Assembly (NCBI GenBank): GCA_029167225.1
Contig: JARFNK010000011.1
Location: 62,001-126,000, forward strand
Source: Sphingobium arseniciresistens
GTDB taxonomy: Bacteria; Pseudomonadota; Alphaproteobacteria; Sphingomonadales; Sphingomonadaceae
DNA: 64,000 nucleotides
Reading direction: 5' to 3'
This document shows positions 47,476 through 56,230 of this stretch, piece after piece. The position numbers were made by a program, and so were the translations under genes. Each line of letters starts with the position of its first letter. The stretch's first letter is position 1. The notes under the pieces are model-generated. The model saw only the letters and a list, made by a program, of their open reading frames with translations. It searched no databases and was not told the origin of the DNA.

Positions 47476-49053
47476 ATGAACGAGGAAGAGCCTGTTTCGC
47501 TCACATTCCATGGCGCGGGCCGCACCGTGACCGGGTCCTGCATGGAACTGGTCTACGGGGAGCGGCGTCTGCTGATAGATTGCGGGCTATTCCAGGGATC
47601 ACGCAGCCTGGAGCTGCTGAACCATCAGGCGTTCGCTTTCGAACCGAGCACGATCGAGGCGGTGCTCCTCACCCATGCGCACATGGACCATTGCGGCTTG
47701 TTGCCCAAGCTCGTCTCCTCCGGATTTACCGGGAAGGTTTGGTGCACTTCACCAACGCGAGACCTTCTCACGTTCCTGTTGCCCGATGCCGGGCGCGTTC
47801 AGGAGAACGATACTGCACGGCGAAACCGGCGACCTGACCGCGCAGGCGAGCAGCCCTTTGAACCGATCTTTACAGAACGGGACGGCACCCAGGCAGCACA
47901 ACGGGCATGTGACGTTCCCTTGGAGACCTGGTTCGAGCCGGTGCCCGGTATCCGCGCGCGTCTCTGGAATGCCGCTCATATTCTCGGATCGGTTTCGGTC
48001 GAACTGGCTGTCGGGGGGCTCCGATTGCTCTTTTCCGGGGATCTTGGGCCCGAGCACAAGGCCTTCTATCCTGATCCGGTCGCTCCTGCTGCCTTCGACC
48101 ATGTCATTTGCGAAAGCACCTACGGCGACCAGACCCACAAGCAAGCCACCATTCGACAACGGCGCACACTCCTGCAGGGAGAGATCAGGCAAGCCATGGC
48201 GTCAGGGGGCAATCTGATCATTCCTGTATTCGCGCTCGAGCGCACCCAGGAGTTGCTTCTCGATATCGCCAGCCTCCTCAACGCGGGGCGGCTGCCTCGC
48301 GTGCCGGTCTACATCGACTCGCCGCTTGCGGGGAGGGCTACCGAGGTATTCGGGCGATATGCCGACGGGCTCGAAGACATGGGACGCGGCAAAATCTTCG
48401 ATCACCCTTCTTTCCATTATGTGGAATCCTCGACGGATTCGATCGCGCTCAACGCCGTGTCCGGCGCGATTATCCTGGCTGCGTCCGGAATGTGCGAGGG
48501 CGGCCGCATCCGGCATCACCTTTGGCATAATCTGGCGCGTGCGGACTCGACGATCCTCTTCGCAGGGTTTCAGGCGGCCGGCACGCTGGGACGCACCATC
48601 CTCGATGGCGCAAAGCGCGTGCGCATGTCGGGCCGCACGATCGTCGTCCAGGCCCGGATCCGGCAGATCGAAAGCTATGCCGGGCACGCTGATCGCGATG
48701 GCCTTATCGGATGGATTGAGGACCGGCATCCTATCACGGGAAGCCTTTTCCTGACACATGGCGAGGCGCGAACAATCGAATCGCTGCGTGCCGAGTTGGC
48801 TGCGCGCGGCGCGGCACGATCGATCGTGTCCCCTGACATTGGCGATTGCTACCATCTCGCTCGCGGTGGCGCGGCTACCCTCATGAATGGAGTTGGTGAC
48901 GAAGCCAACGAGGCAATCGGCCTGGACTGGCGAAACATGTGCGCGAGCCTTCTCGCCAATCTCAAGGAGGACCTCCAAGCGCTTCCAACGAACGCCGCGC
49001 GATCGGCCGCGCTGCGCCGCATGATGGAAGCCCTCGCTCGACCGCCGAGTTGA
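47476..49053 (+). CDS. MBL-fold beta-CASP hydrolase (RNA-exonuclease-like)
   Basis: 525 aa from ATG 47476 (CTAAGGA five bases upstream; GTG 47473 is too close). Metallo-beta-lactamase motifs: LTHAHMDHCGLLP (HxHxDH zinc site), LFSGDLGPEH; beta-CASP insert with PVFALERTQELLLD, DSPLAGRATEVF, LAASGMCEGGRIRHHL; RMMBL-like C-terminus with GYAGHADRDGLIGWI and FLTHGE. Members are RNA processing nucleases. The family copy is common beside FixLJ/USP clusters; the RNA target is unknown. Third gene after fixJ in the same direction. Confidence 0.87.
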   Translation: MNEEEPVSLTFHGAGRTVTGSCMELVYGERRLLIDCGLFQGSRSLELLNHQAFAFEPSTIEAVLLTHAHMDHCGLLPKLVSSGFTGKVWCTSPTRDLLTFLLPDAGRVQENDTARRNRRPDRAGEQPFEPIFTERDGTQAAQRACDVPLETWFEPVPGIRARLWNAAHILGSVSVELAVGGLRLLFSGDLGPEHKAFYPDPVAPAAFDHVICESTYGDQTHKQATIRQRRTLLQGEIRQAMASGGNLIIPVFALERTQELLLDIASLLNAGRLPRVPVYIDSPLAGRATEVFGRYADGLEDMGRGKIFDHPSFHYVESSTDSIALNAVSGAIILAASGMCEGGRIRHHLWHNLARADSTILFAGFQAAGTLGRTILDGAKRVRMSGRTIVVQARIRQIESYAGHADRDGLIGWIEDRHPITGSLFLTHGEARTIESLRAELAARGAARSIVSPDIGDCYHLARGGAATLMNGVGDEANEAIGLDWRNMCASLLANLKEDLQALPTNAARSAALRRMMEALARPPS

Positions 49054-49149
49054 GGAAGGCTCGGCTTGAGATGACCGGAAGCTTGGCGCGACGGTCTATG
49101 ACTTTGCAGCCTGCCTCACAGCGACAGATGAGCTGTTGGCAAACCCAGT

Positions 49150-49677
49150 TCAGGGCCCGGTCGGCGTCTCCAGATTGCGCGTCACGAGAACGAGGGTCGG
49201 ATCGCCGGGATATTCCTGAAGTGAAAAGCCTGAATCGCGCTCGACCTCGATCGCTGTGCGATTACCCCGGTTCTCGATCGACTCGATGACCTTGAGACCG
49301 CGCTCGGTCGCGCGCTCCGCCAGAAAGGCGAGGAAGGTCCATCCAATGCCTTGATTATGATGGCTGGCGTGAACGGAAATTGCGACCTCGCCACGCTCGC
49401 CCTGCGTATCGCAGGCGAGCATTCCGGTTGCCACCGCCGTGCCATCGGGCTGGAATGCGATGTAGCTGTCGATCGTGCTGTGATCGGCCTGCGTCATCGC
49501 CTTGATCTGATCGGCGCCGACTTCGTTCAGGCCAGTAAGGAACCGAAAGCGCAAATCCTCCGGACTCACATTGTGGAACAGCTCTACCAGGATCGCTGCA
49601 TCGTCCGGCTCTGCCTGTCTCACAAGGAGCGTGAGCCCGGTCCGGGTTTGCAACTTTGTGCTGACGTCGTCAGTCAT
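49150..49677 (-). CDS. GNAT-family acetyltransferase
   Basis: 175 aa from ATG 49677 (AAAGGATT upstream). GNAT fold with acetyl-CoA loop HHNQGIGWTFLAFL near 107-120. The opening VRQAEPDDAAILVELFHNVSPEDLRFRF resembles the C-terminal GNAT domain of Pat/YfiQ-type protein lysine acetyltransferases ('S-P-E-D-L-R-x-R-F'). If so, it could acetylate acetyl-CoA synthetase-like enzymes. Upstream lies a decayed SDR fragment, so the gene's original operon seems damaged and its present promoter is unclear. Confidence 0.78.
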   Translation of the reverse strand: MTDDVSTKLQTRTGLTLLVRQAEPDDAAILVELFHNVSPEDLRFRFLTGLNEVGADQIKAMTQADHSTIDSYIAFQPDGTAVATGMLACDTQGERGEVAISVHASHHNQGIGWTFLAFLAERATERGLKVIESIENRGNRTAIEVERDSGFSLQEYPGDPTLVLVTRNLETPTGP

Positions 49678-49705
49678 GGATAGAATCCTTTCACAGAATG
49701 GCCGG

Positions 49706-49792
49706 TCAGGCCAGCAGATGCTGGCCGCCGTCGACGGGAATGATGGTTCCGAGGATCCGCGTTGCCGCATCGCTGACCGGGAAAGCGAAGTT
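49706..49792 (-). pseudogene. C-terminal remnant of a short-chain dehydrogenase
   Basis: The minus strand encodes FNFAFPVSDAATRILGTII followed by PVDGGQHLLA and a TGA at 49708-49706, the typical SDR C-terminus (…SDAATRITGTVIPVDGGQ). No Rossmann fold precedes it: going upstream the reading frame runs into unrelated sequence and then the PhaC-like fragment. Only about 28 residues remain. Confidence 0.75.
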
Positions 49793-49925
49793 GAAGGGAG
49801 GTTGTGCGCAAGCCGAATCGGCGAAGCGTCGATCCTGAGGGAGGGGCTTCATGGCGGACCCAGCATCCCGCTAGCGCACGCTACGGACTATGTCATCAAG
49901 CAGGTTGCATATCTTCGGTCCGCGA

Positions 49926-50096
49926 TTACGGCGAGTTGCCGGGCGACAAAGCGATGTGGAGACTCCAATCGGCAAGCGCATCATCTGCCGCCGCAGAGGA
50001 AAGACCCGCTGTCAACTGGGCAGATGCTGCATGATCGAGAGTCTCCGCGATCCCATCCAGAGGATCGGGCACGTGCGTCAGGTCAACGGCGGCCAT
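49926..50096 (-). pseudogene. N-terminal remnant of a PHA synthase (PhaC-like)
   Basis: A 56-codon frame from ATG 50096 to TAA 49926, with AAGGAG upstream. It reads DPLDGIAETLDHAASAQLTA then GLSSAAADDALADWSLHIAL and SPGN, which matches the conserved N-terminus of class I poly(3-hydroxyalkanoate) synthases/PhaC-like hydrolases (GLSPAAL...DWxxHLAxSPG). The catalytic alpha/beta-hydrolase part is absent. A TACGTAG element lies 52-65 bp upstream, so the promoter end survives while the body was deleted. Confidence 0.65.
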
Positions 50097-50147
50097 GTCG
50101 AAATTCGCTCCTTAGGATTTGGTCTGGTTGTGCAGGCGCAGCAAGGA

Positions 50148-50161
50148 AATCGCACTACGTA
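50148..50161 (-). promoter_or_regulatory. TACGTAG element upstream of PhaC remnant
   Basis: Gene-strand TACGTAGTGCGATT, 52-65 bp before ATG 50096. On the plus strand the same core continues as TACGTAGATGTCC toward the small gene at 50279. Confidence 0.42.
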
Positions 50162-50278
50162 GATGTCCTCTCACAAGGAGTCCTTCGCGTATCCGGTGCC
50201 TTGGCCTTAGTAACTTCCCGGATATTGGCGCCGCGGACCCAGCACTAGCAACGTCGGCGAAACTGCCATCGGGAGGCT

Positions 50279-50476
50279 ATGATGAAGGATCGCACAAGTG
50301 CCGCTGTTGCTGGTCGGATTGAACAGAGTCGTATCCGGCTTCAGGTCGGCCTTGGTCTCTTCCTGAGCATTTTGCTCGTTCAAGGCGTCGTTTCGATGAC
50401 GCTCCCGGGCAAGCAGGCGACGGATAGCGCCAACTTGCGCGATCGCTCTCCCGTGGCCGAGTTGTGGGCCCGTTAA
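50279..50476 (+). CDS. Small single-span membrane protein
   Basis: 65 aa (or 64 from ATG 50282), preceded by GGGAGG. Charged N-terminus MMKDRTSAAVAGRIEQSRIR, one hydrophobic helix LQVGLGLFLSILLVQGVV (about 21-38), short polar tail. Such a start-proximal anchor fits a small membrane protein. No family recognised. It lies in the decayed patch, about 115 bp after a TACGTAG element, so expression is plausible but unproven. Confidence 0.5.
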   Translation: MMKDRTSAAVAGRIEQSRIRLQVGLGLFLSILLVQGVVSMTLPGKQATDSANLRDRSPVAELWAR

Positions 50477-50506
50477 GCTAGGGCAACCGCATCGCAAATC
50501 CCTCAC

Positions 50507-50927
50507 TTGCCAAAACTGGTGCCCGCCGAGCCCGCCGCGGAGTTCATCGGCTCGTGCACGACCGTCGGCATGAGCGGCTTTACCGGGGTCCGGCTACCCC
50601 AGGCCGTGCCTCTGGCGCTGGCTGCCAAGATCGAGCCGGAGCGCGCCGCCAGCAACTCCTTCCGCCTGCGCGCGTGGACGGGTCCTTCCAGCGGTCCCGA
50701 ATTCGACGGGGCGTTGGCCAAGGTCGATGGGATCGAACTTTGCCTCCCCTACAACTCCGATCCGATTGGCTGGAACAAGATCAATGCGGGCAAGATGGAC
50801 TATCTCGATATGTACCAAGCCAAGTCGCCCCCATGGCGTGGCAGGGCCTCCTGGGGACCTCGATACAGCCGTCATCGAAACGTCGGCGATCCAGGAAGAT
50901 GGTTCGCCGATCCTGTCCTCGTGGTAG
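50507..50927 (+). pseudogene. Frameshifted remnant of an acetyl-CoA hydrolase/CoA-transferase
   Basis: The first ~105 codons ([60 protein letters not shown]) align with residues about 30-112 of the intact enzyme at 9428-10948. Homology then jumps to the second frame ([13 protein letters not shown]) and again to the third (GDLDTAVIETSAIQEDGSPI) before ending near 50927. Two frameshifts and loss of the catalytic second half (glutamate 294 region) show that this is a dead copy. Nothing supported lies between 50930 and 51079. Confidence 0.85.
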
Positions 50928-51079
50928 GAAGGACAATGCGTCATTATGATTGGTTCAGTTGACAGCAGGCATAAGAGCTTGGGATGTCGGGTGGTCTGCC
51001 AGACTGCATCTCTTACCTTGGGTGATCAGGGTTCCAACGCGAACCTGGCCCACCTCGTGGGGATCGAGAGGGACTGGCG

Positions 51080-51751
51080 TCAGCTTCCATCATATATCGC
51101 AGGGGGCGCTACGGCGCTATAACGCTCCACCGCAACGGTCGCGCACACCGATCGTGCTTTTTCCTGAACATCGAAAAGATGCCGGTCGGCGAAGCGCTCG
51201 GCCAGACCTTCGACAATGCTGCCGATATGAAGATAATGAGCGGATTTCATCGAGAAGGCCCGGAAAAGGTATCGGCTCGACAATTCACGCAGCGATTCCA
51301 TCTGGCCCTGCTCGCCCAGCCATGCGTCGCGGGCGCCCGATGTGGTGATCGAGACCATGTGACCGGCAGTCAGCGGTCCCTGTCCCGCGCGTTCCTGAAC
51401 CTGGTGGGGAGTGACGCCCGAACCGATGACACGGTCGACATAGCCTTTCATCATTGCCGGCGGCAGGCCGAACCATATCGGATAGATGAAGGCGACGACG
51501 TCACAGCCTTTGATGGCGTCGAGCTCGGCGCGCACGTCGGGTGTGATCTCGAAGCCATGTCTGTCGGGCCGCTCTTCGTTCCTGAGGATGGGGTTGAAGT
51601 TCATCGCGTAGAGATCTCGCAGGATTACCTCCTGCCCACATTCCTGCACCGCTTCGCAATAGGCTCGGGCTACCGCTGCGTTGAAGCTCGTCGGATCGGG
51701 ATGGGCGAGGACCACTACATGACGGCCATGGGTCTTTGTCGCTTCAGCCAT
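51080..51751 (-). CDS. NAD(P)H-dependent quinone oxidoreductase-like flavoprotein
   Basis: 223 aa flavodoxin-like fold (flavodoxin_2/NQO family). FMN/FAD loop VVLAHPDPTSFNAAVA near 12-27, second motif FIYPIWFGLPPAMMKGYVD, third motif TTSGARDAW. KefF/MdaB-type enzymes reduce quinones with NAD(P)H. AAGGAG stands seven bases before ATG 51751, and one of the best FixJ-type boxes lies 53-66 bp upstream. It has its own promoter, 137 bp after phosphoketolase. A paralogue is at 54323. Confidence 0.85.
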   Translation of the reverse strand: MAEATKTHGRHVVVLAHPDPTSFNAAVARAYCEAVQECGQEVILRDLYAMNFNPILRNEERPDRHGFEITPDVRAELDAIKGCDVVAFIYPIWFGLPPAMMKGYVDRVIGSGVTPHQVQERAGQGPLTAGHMVSITTSGARDAWLGEQGQMESLRELSSRYLFRAFSMKSAHYLHIGSIVEGLAERFADRHLFDVQEKARSVCATVAVERYSAVAPPAIYDGS

Positions 51752-51803
51752 CGAACGACTCCTTCCTCCAAGATGCTAGCCGACCGTGGAAAGGCTCGCC
51801 CTT

Positions 51804-51817
51804 GGGGAAACTACGCA
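51804..51817 (-). promoter_or_regulatory. Candidate FixJ-type box (best copy)
   Basis: Gene-strand TGCGTAGTTTCCCC, 53-66 bp before ATG 51751. Differs by one base from the box at 55034-55047 in front of the paralogous gene, although the flanking DNA differs. Confidence 0.6.
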
Positions 51818-51888
51818 ACGATAGATATTGCCGACCAGGCCGCCGTTCCCCGGGGGCGCATGCTCTCCGTTCATCTCGGGTGACAGCA

Positions 51889-54264
51889 TCAGTCGGACCA
51901 GACCCAGTCCTTGATGTCCGGGAGATCATCGAAATGCTCGCGGATATAGGCTTCATGCTCAATCAACAGCCGTCTGCAATGAAGGGCCAGTTCTTCATTT
52001 GCGGCGAACGAGTGCGGAACATAGCGCATCACATCGAGGCAAAGATGAAGGCGGCTCATCTCGTTGAGGACCACCATATCAAACGGCGTGGTGGTCGTGC
52101 CTTCCTCCATATAGCCGCGTACATGGAAGCGCTCATGGGCGGAACGGCCGTGCAGCAGATCGTGGATGACACCGGGATAGCCATGAAAGGCGAAAACCAC
52201 CGGCGCGCTGGCGGTGAAAATCTCGACAAACTCCGCGTCGCTCATGCCATGCGGATGGCGATCGGCCGGACACAGCCGCATCAGGTCGACGACATTGACG
52301 ACGCGAACCTTCAGTTCGGGTGTGAACCGGCGCAAGAGCCACGCGGCTGCGACGGTCTCCTGTGTCGGTACGTCGCCGGCGCAGGCGAGCACGATGTCGG
52401 GTGCTTCCGGCTGGGAGCTATACATCGGCCAGACGCCTGCACCGCGCGCGCAATGGGCCTCGGCTTCGTCCATCGTCAGCCACTGCAACTGCGGCTGCTT
52501 ATCGATGACGATCAGGTTGAGATAATTTCGGCTGCGAAAGCAATGATCGGCAACCGACAGCAGGCAGTTAGCATCGGGCGGCAGATAGACGCGCGCCACC
52601 ACCGGCTTGCGGTGAATGATCGTGTCGATGAAGCCCGGCCCCTGATGGCTGAAGCCATTATGGTCGTTGCGCCAGCACGTCGAGGTGAGCAGATAGTTGA
52701 GCGACGGTATGTCGGCCCGCCACGGCACGCGGCGGGCATGTTCGATCCATTTGGCGTGCTGCATCGCCATGGAATCGACGATCATCGCGAAGGCTTCGTA
52801 GGTGGCGAACAGACCGTGGCGGCCGGTCAACGTATAGCCTTCGAGCCAGCCATGGCAGCAATGCTCGCTCAGCACCTCCATGACGCGCCCATCGTGCGAG
52901 ACGTGATCGTCGCCGGGCTCGATCGCGCTGACGAGGCACCGATCGGAGGCGTCGAACACGGCGCCGAGCCGGTTCGAGTTGGTCTCGTCGGGGCAGAAGA
53001 GCCGGAAATTGTCGGGATTCGCCCGGTAGATGTCGCGCAGATAGGCACCGAAGATTGCGGTGGATCCCATCCGCTCGCGGGCGCGCTCCTCGAACCGCAC
53101 CTGAAAGGCCGTGTGATCGGGCAGGGTCAACGGTTTCGTCAGAAGCCCGCCATTTGCCTGCGGATTGGAGCCCATGCGGCGCTTCCCGGCAGGGGCGAGG
53201 GCAGCGATATCGGGCTGAAGACGTCCGTCGGCATCGAACAGCTCCTCCGGCCGATAGCTGTGCAGCCATTCCTCCAGGATCTGAAGATGCTCCGGATTGG
53301 TCCGTACCACGGACACCGGCACTTGATGCGCCCGGAACGTGCCCTCGATCTTGACGCCGTCGACGACCTTGGGCCCTGTCCAGCCCTTGGGCGTGCGCAG
53401 GACGATGAGCGGCCAGGCCGGCCGTTCGCTAAGGCCATTCGACCGGGCGTCCTCCTGGATCTCGCGGATTCGCAGCACGGCTGCTTCCAACACAAGCGCG
53501 AACTGGCGATGGACGGTCATGGGATCGTCGCCCTCGACGAAAGCGACCGCGTAGCCCTGGCCTTCGAAGAATTTGCTGAGATCGGCGTCCGTATGTCGGG
53601 CCCAGACCGTCGGCCCGGAAATCTTGTAGCCGTTGAGATGCAGGATCGGCAGCACAGCGCCGTCGCGCACCGGGTTGATGAAGTCGATGCTCTTCCAGCT
53701 TCCGGCAAGCGGACCGGTTTCGGATTCCCCGTCGCCGACGACGGCCGTCACCAGCAGATCGGGATTGTCCATGACGGCACCGAAGGCGTGGAGCAGGACG
53801 TAGCCGAGCTCGCCGCCCTCGTGGATCGACCCCGGCGTCGGCACGCTGACATGGCTCGGCACGCCCCCTGGCGTCGAGAATTGCCGGAAGAGTCGCAGCA
53901 TGCCCGCTTCATCCCGCGTTACATCCGGATAGAAATCCGTGTAGCTGCCCTCGAGCCAGACATTGGCGATGAGGGCCGGCCCTCCATGGCCCGGTCCCGC
54001 CATGTAGATGGTGTCGAGATCATATTTTGAGATCAGCCGGTTCATATGGGCGTAGATAAGATTGAGGCCGGGTGAGGTGCCCCAATGGCCGAGCAGGCGC
54101 GGCTTGATATGCTCGACCAGCAGCGGCTCGCGCACAAGCGGATTTGCCGACAGATAGATCTGGCCGATGTTGAGATAGTTCGCGGCGCGCCACCAGGCGT
54201 CGATGAGGCGCAGCTCCTCTGGATCAAGCTGCGCGAGAAGCGCGAAGGGGGCGTCGCTCATCAT
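51889..54264 (-). CDS. xfp: Phosphoketolase
   Basis: 791 aa from ATG 54264; the open frame to 54468 runs into the preceding oxidoreductase and is not used. TPP enzyme: GHWGTSPGLN near 59-68, GPGHGGPA near 90-97, TPP motif GDGESETGPL near 177-186, and HNGFSHQGPGF in the pyrimidine-domain region. Cleaves xylulose-5-P or fructose-6-P with phosphate to acetyl-phosphate plus glyceraldehyde-3-P or erythrose-4-P. Second gene after a flavodoxin-fold oxidoreductase. No acetate kinase or phosphotransacetylase is in the window, so how acetyl-phosphate is used is open. Confidence 0.93.
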   Translation of the reverse strand: MMSDAPFALLAQLDPEELRLIDAWWRAANYLNIGQIYLSANPLVREPLLVEHIKPRLLGHWGTSPGLNLIYAHMNRLISKYDLDTIYMAGPGHGGPALIANVWLEGSYTDFYPDVTRDEAGMLRLFRQFSTPGGVPSHVSVPTPGSIHEGGELGYVLLHAFGAVMDNPDLLVTAVVGDGESETGPLAGSWKSIDFINPVRDGAVLPILHLNGYKISGPTVWARHTDADLSKFFEGQGYAVAFVEGDDPMTVHRQFALVLEAAVLRIREIQEDARSNGLSERPAWPLIVLRTPKGWTGPKVVDGVKIEGTFRAHQVPVSVVRTNPEHLQILEEWLHSYRPEELFDADGRLQPDIAALAPAGKRRMGSNPQANGGLLTKPLTLPDHTAFQVRFEERARERMGSTAIFGAYLRDIYRANPDNFRLFCPDETNSNRLGAVFDASDRCLVSAIEPGDDHVSHDGRVMEVLSEHCCHGWLEGYTLTGRHGLFATYEAFAMIVDSMAMQHAKWIEHARRVPWRADIPSLNYLLTSTCWRNDHNGFSHQGPGFIDTIIHRKPVVARVYLPPDANCLLSVADHCFRSRNYLNLIVIDKQPQLQWLTMDEAEAHCARGAGVWPMYSSQPEAPDIVLACAGDVPTQETVAAAWLLRRFTPELKVRVVNVVDLMRLCPADRHPHGMSDAEFVEIFTASAPVVFAFHGYPGVIHDLLHGRSAHERFHVRGYMEEGTTTTPFDMVVLNEMSRLHLCLDVMRYVPHSFAANEELALHCRRLLIEHEAYIREHFDDLPDIKDWVWSD

Positions 54265-54322
54265 GTTATCCGATTCTGATAGAGGCGTGCGGCTGGTCCG
54301 GCGTGGCCTGTAGCCCTGACCG

Positions 54323-54982
54323 TCAATCTGTGACCGCGGTCTTGCTCGTCCGGTCTGCCGAAACCGCAACGCAGATGCGGCGTGCCCGACGATCGACGTC
54401 CGCCAGAAGCTGGTCCACGAAAAGTTGGTCGAGCCCTTCTGTCGTCTCGCCGAACTGCAGATCCTCATAGTCCCGAAAGCCGAAGGCGTGCAGCAGATAC
54501 TCGCCCAGGATCGACCGGAGCGACTGAATCTGATGTTCCTGGTTCAGCCATGCGTTGCTGTTTCCAGAGCTGCTGATCGTGACGAGACGCTTTCCGCGCA
54601 TGACCGTGTCGGCGTTGCGCTCCTGGACGTCCCGCGCGGTCACGCCTGCGCCCAGCACCCGCTGGATATAGCCTACCATCATCGCAGGCGGCATGCCGAA
54701 CCAGATCGGATAAACAGCAACGAAAACGTCGCTGCTGCGGATTGCGTCGAGCTCGGCGATCACGTCATGAGAAAGAGCGAACCCTTCCTTGCCGGGCCGC
54801 TCGGAGGCTTTCAGCGCAGGATCGAAGCCGAGGGCATAAAGGTCGCGAACGATGGCCTCTTGCCCACATGACCGCACCGCCTCGCAATAGGCGTCAGCGA
54901 CGAGCCCGTTAAACCCTCCGGGTTCGGGATGAGCGAGGATAACGACATGCCTCGGGCAATACATAGTGTGCTGATGTGACAT
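54323..54982 (-). CDS. NAD(P)H-dependent quinone oxidoreductase-like flavoprotein
   Basis: 219 aa from ATG 54982 (GGGAG upstream); the frame to 55234 is non-conserved, and ATG 54964 is a second choice. Flavodoxin_2 fold with VVILAHPEPGGFNGLVADAY, VYPIWFGMPPAMMVGYIQRV and SSSGNSNAWLNQEHQ. About half identical by eye to the protein at 51080. Leads a two-gene unit with xfp (58-bp gap). A FixJ-type box lies 52-65 bp upstream. Could recycle NAD(P)H via quinones when terminal oxidase activity falls. Confidence 0.86.
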   Translation of the reverse strand: MSHQHTMYCPRHVVILAHPEPGGFNGLVADAYCEAVRSCGQEAIVRDLYALGFDPALKASERPGKEGFALSHDVIAELDAIRSSDVFVAVYPIWFGMPPAMMVGYIQRVLGAGVTARDVQERNADTVMRGKRLVTISSSGNSNAWLNQEHQIQSLRSILGEYLLHAFGFRDYEDLQFGETTEGLDQLFVDQLLADVDRRARRICVAVSADRTSKTAVTD

Positions 54983-55033
54983 TCCGGGCTCCCTCGGGCT
55001 GCACGCTACTGAGCCGGCCCGGCGGCCGCCTTT

Positions 55034-55047
55034 GGGGAATCTACGCA
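55034..55047 (-). promoter_or_regulatory. Candidate FixJ-type box upstream of oxidoreductase-xfp
   Basis: Gene-strand TGCGTAGATTCCCC, 52-65 bp before ATG 54982; one of the two strongest copies in the window. Confidence 0.6.
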
Positions 55048-55249
55048 TAGGGACCGGATCGCCAGTATTCCCTCCTATTGGTACGGTAAGGACAGCGAGT
55101 AGAGCACTTGCCCAGGGGTGATGGTCTTCCTTCAGCCAGTCGCTGGCTCGCAGACGATACCCTGGCGCGATATGGTCACATGCTCTTCTCAGCGGATCGG
55201 GCGCGACGGCCGGGCGGGCTTGCGATTCGTGCACCGCCTTTATCCCTGG

Positions 55250-56140
55250 CTAGTACGGGTCTTGTATGATGTCGATCAAAGCCCGCAACGCCGGTGGTGT
55301 TCTCCGGTTGCCAGAATAGTAAAGCAGAGGCGGGCCTACTGGCGTCGCCCAATCATCAAGAACAACGCACAGGCTGCGTTGGTCGATCATGGACCGCGCC
55401 GCCGTCTCCCATATATAAGCCAAGCCGAGGCCGGCCGCGGACGCAGCGAGCTGTGATGGAATATCTCCAAACGTCATCCTGCCCTTGGGATCAATCGTCT
55501 GCTCATCGCCATCCTTGGCGAACGCCCACTGTAACATACGACCGGTGGTCAATCGCATGCGAATGCAATTGTGGTCGTGGAGATCCTGCGGAACCACCGG
55601 ACATTGGTAGCGCTCAAGATAGCTTCGGGCTGCAACCACCACAAATCGGGATGGGGCAGCCAGCGGCACCCCGATCATGTCGCGTGGAACGGCTTCGTCA
55701 AACCGGATACCGGCATCGCAGCCATTATCGACGATGTCCACCAATCGGCCGTCCGTGACGAACTCGACATGAACATCGGGGTGGCGCTCGTTCAGAGCGG
55801 GTATGAAGCGGTCTAGCAACAGCATGACGGCGGGGGCCGCCGCACTGATGCGAACCGTTCCGCTGACAGTATCGCGGAAACGCCGCGTGTGCTCGACCGC
55901 GGTATCGAACGCGGAGATGAGTGGCTCCATCCGGGAGAGCAATTCCAAGCCTGCCTCGGTCGGTGCGACGCTCCGGGTGGTGCGGTGCAGGAGGCGAACC
56001 CCCAGACCCATTTCCAGATTTCGTATCGTGTGACTGAGCGTCGATGGCGTGATGCCAAGCTCATCTGCCGCGCGCCGGAAGCTGCGAAGGGTCGCCACTG
56101 CACAGAAGGCGGCGATTTCGTTGAGTGTAGGCCGCGTCAC
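55250..56140 (-). CDS. LysR-family transcriptional regulator
   Basis: 296 aa. Winged helix with SFRRAADELGITPSTLSHTI and VRLLHRTTRSVAPTEAG, then a periplasmic-binding-like effector domain. Divergent from the alpha/beta-hydrolase gene at 56231; the 90-bp gap is AT-richer than its surroundings and would hold the shared operator. Likely regulates the hydrolase-enoyl-CoA hydratase pair. Effector unknown. Confidence 0.9.
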   Translation of the reverse strand: MTRPTLNEIAAFCAVATLRSFRRAADELGITPSTLSHTIRNLEMGLGVRLLHRTTRSVAPTEAGLELLSRMEPLISAFDTAVEHTRRFRDTVSGTVRISAAAPAVMLLLDRFIPALNERHPDVHVEFVTDGRLVDIVDNGCDAGIRFDEAVPRDMIGVPLAAPSRFVVVAARSYLERYQCPVVPQDLHDHNCIRMRLTTGRMLQWAFAKDGDEQTIDPKGRMTFGDIPSQLAASAAGLGLAYIWETAARSMIDQRSLCVVLDDWATPVGPPLLYYSGNRRTPPALRALIDIIQDPY

Positions 56141-56230
56141 AGTTGGTCAGATTTCATTAGATCATGCAATTTATCGAGCATTTTGCCAACAATGACAAGC
56201 CGCTATGTCGGCAGTCCGAAGGGATATCCA

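Noticed and set aside
50970-51120. Plus-strand stretch with 'TLGDQGSNANLAHLVG' as another gene remnant
   Set aside because: I could not match it to a family with confidence, and it runs into the end of the oxidoreductase gene; left unassigned.
51736-54030. 764-aa open frame on the plus strand
   Set aside because: It is antisense to phosphoketolase, has no family motifs, and its composition is that of the complementary strand of a GC-rich gene; the minus-strand frame has the full TPP-enzyme motifs.
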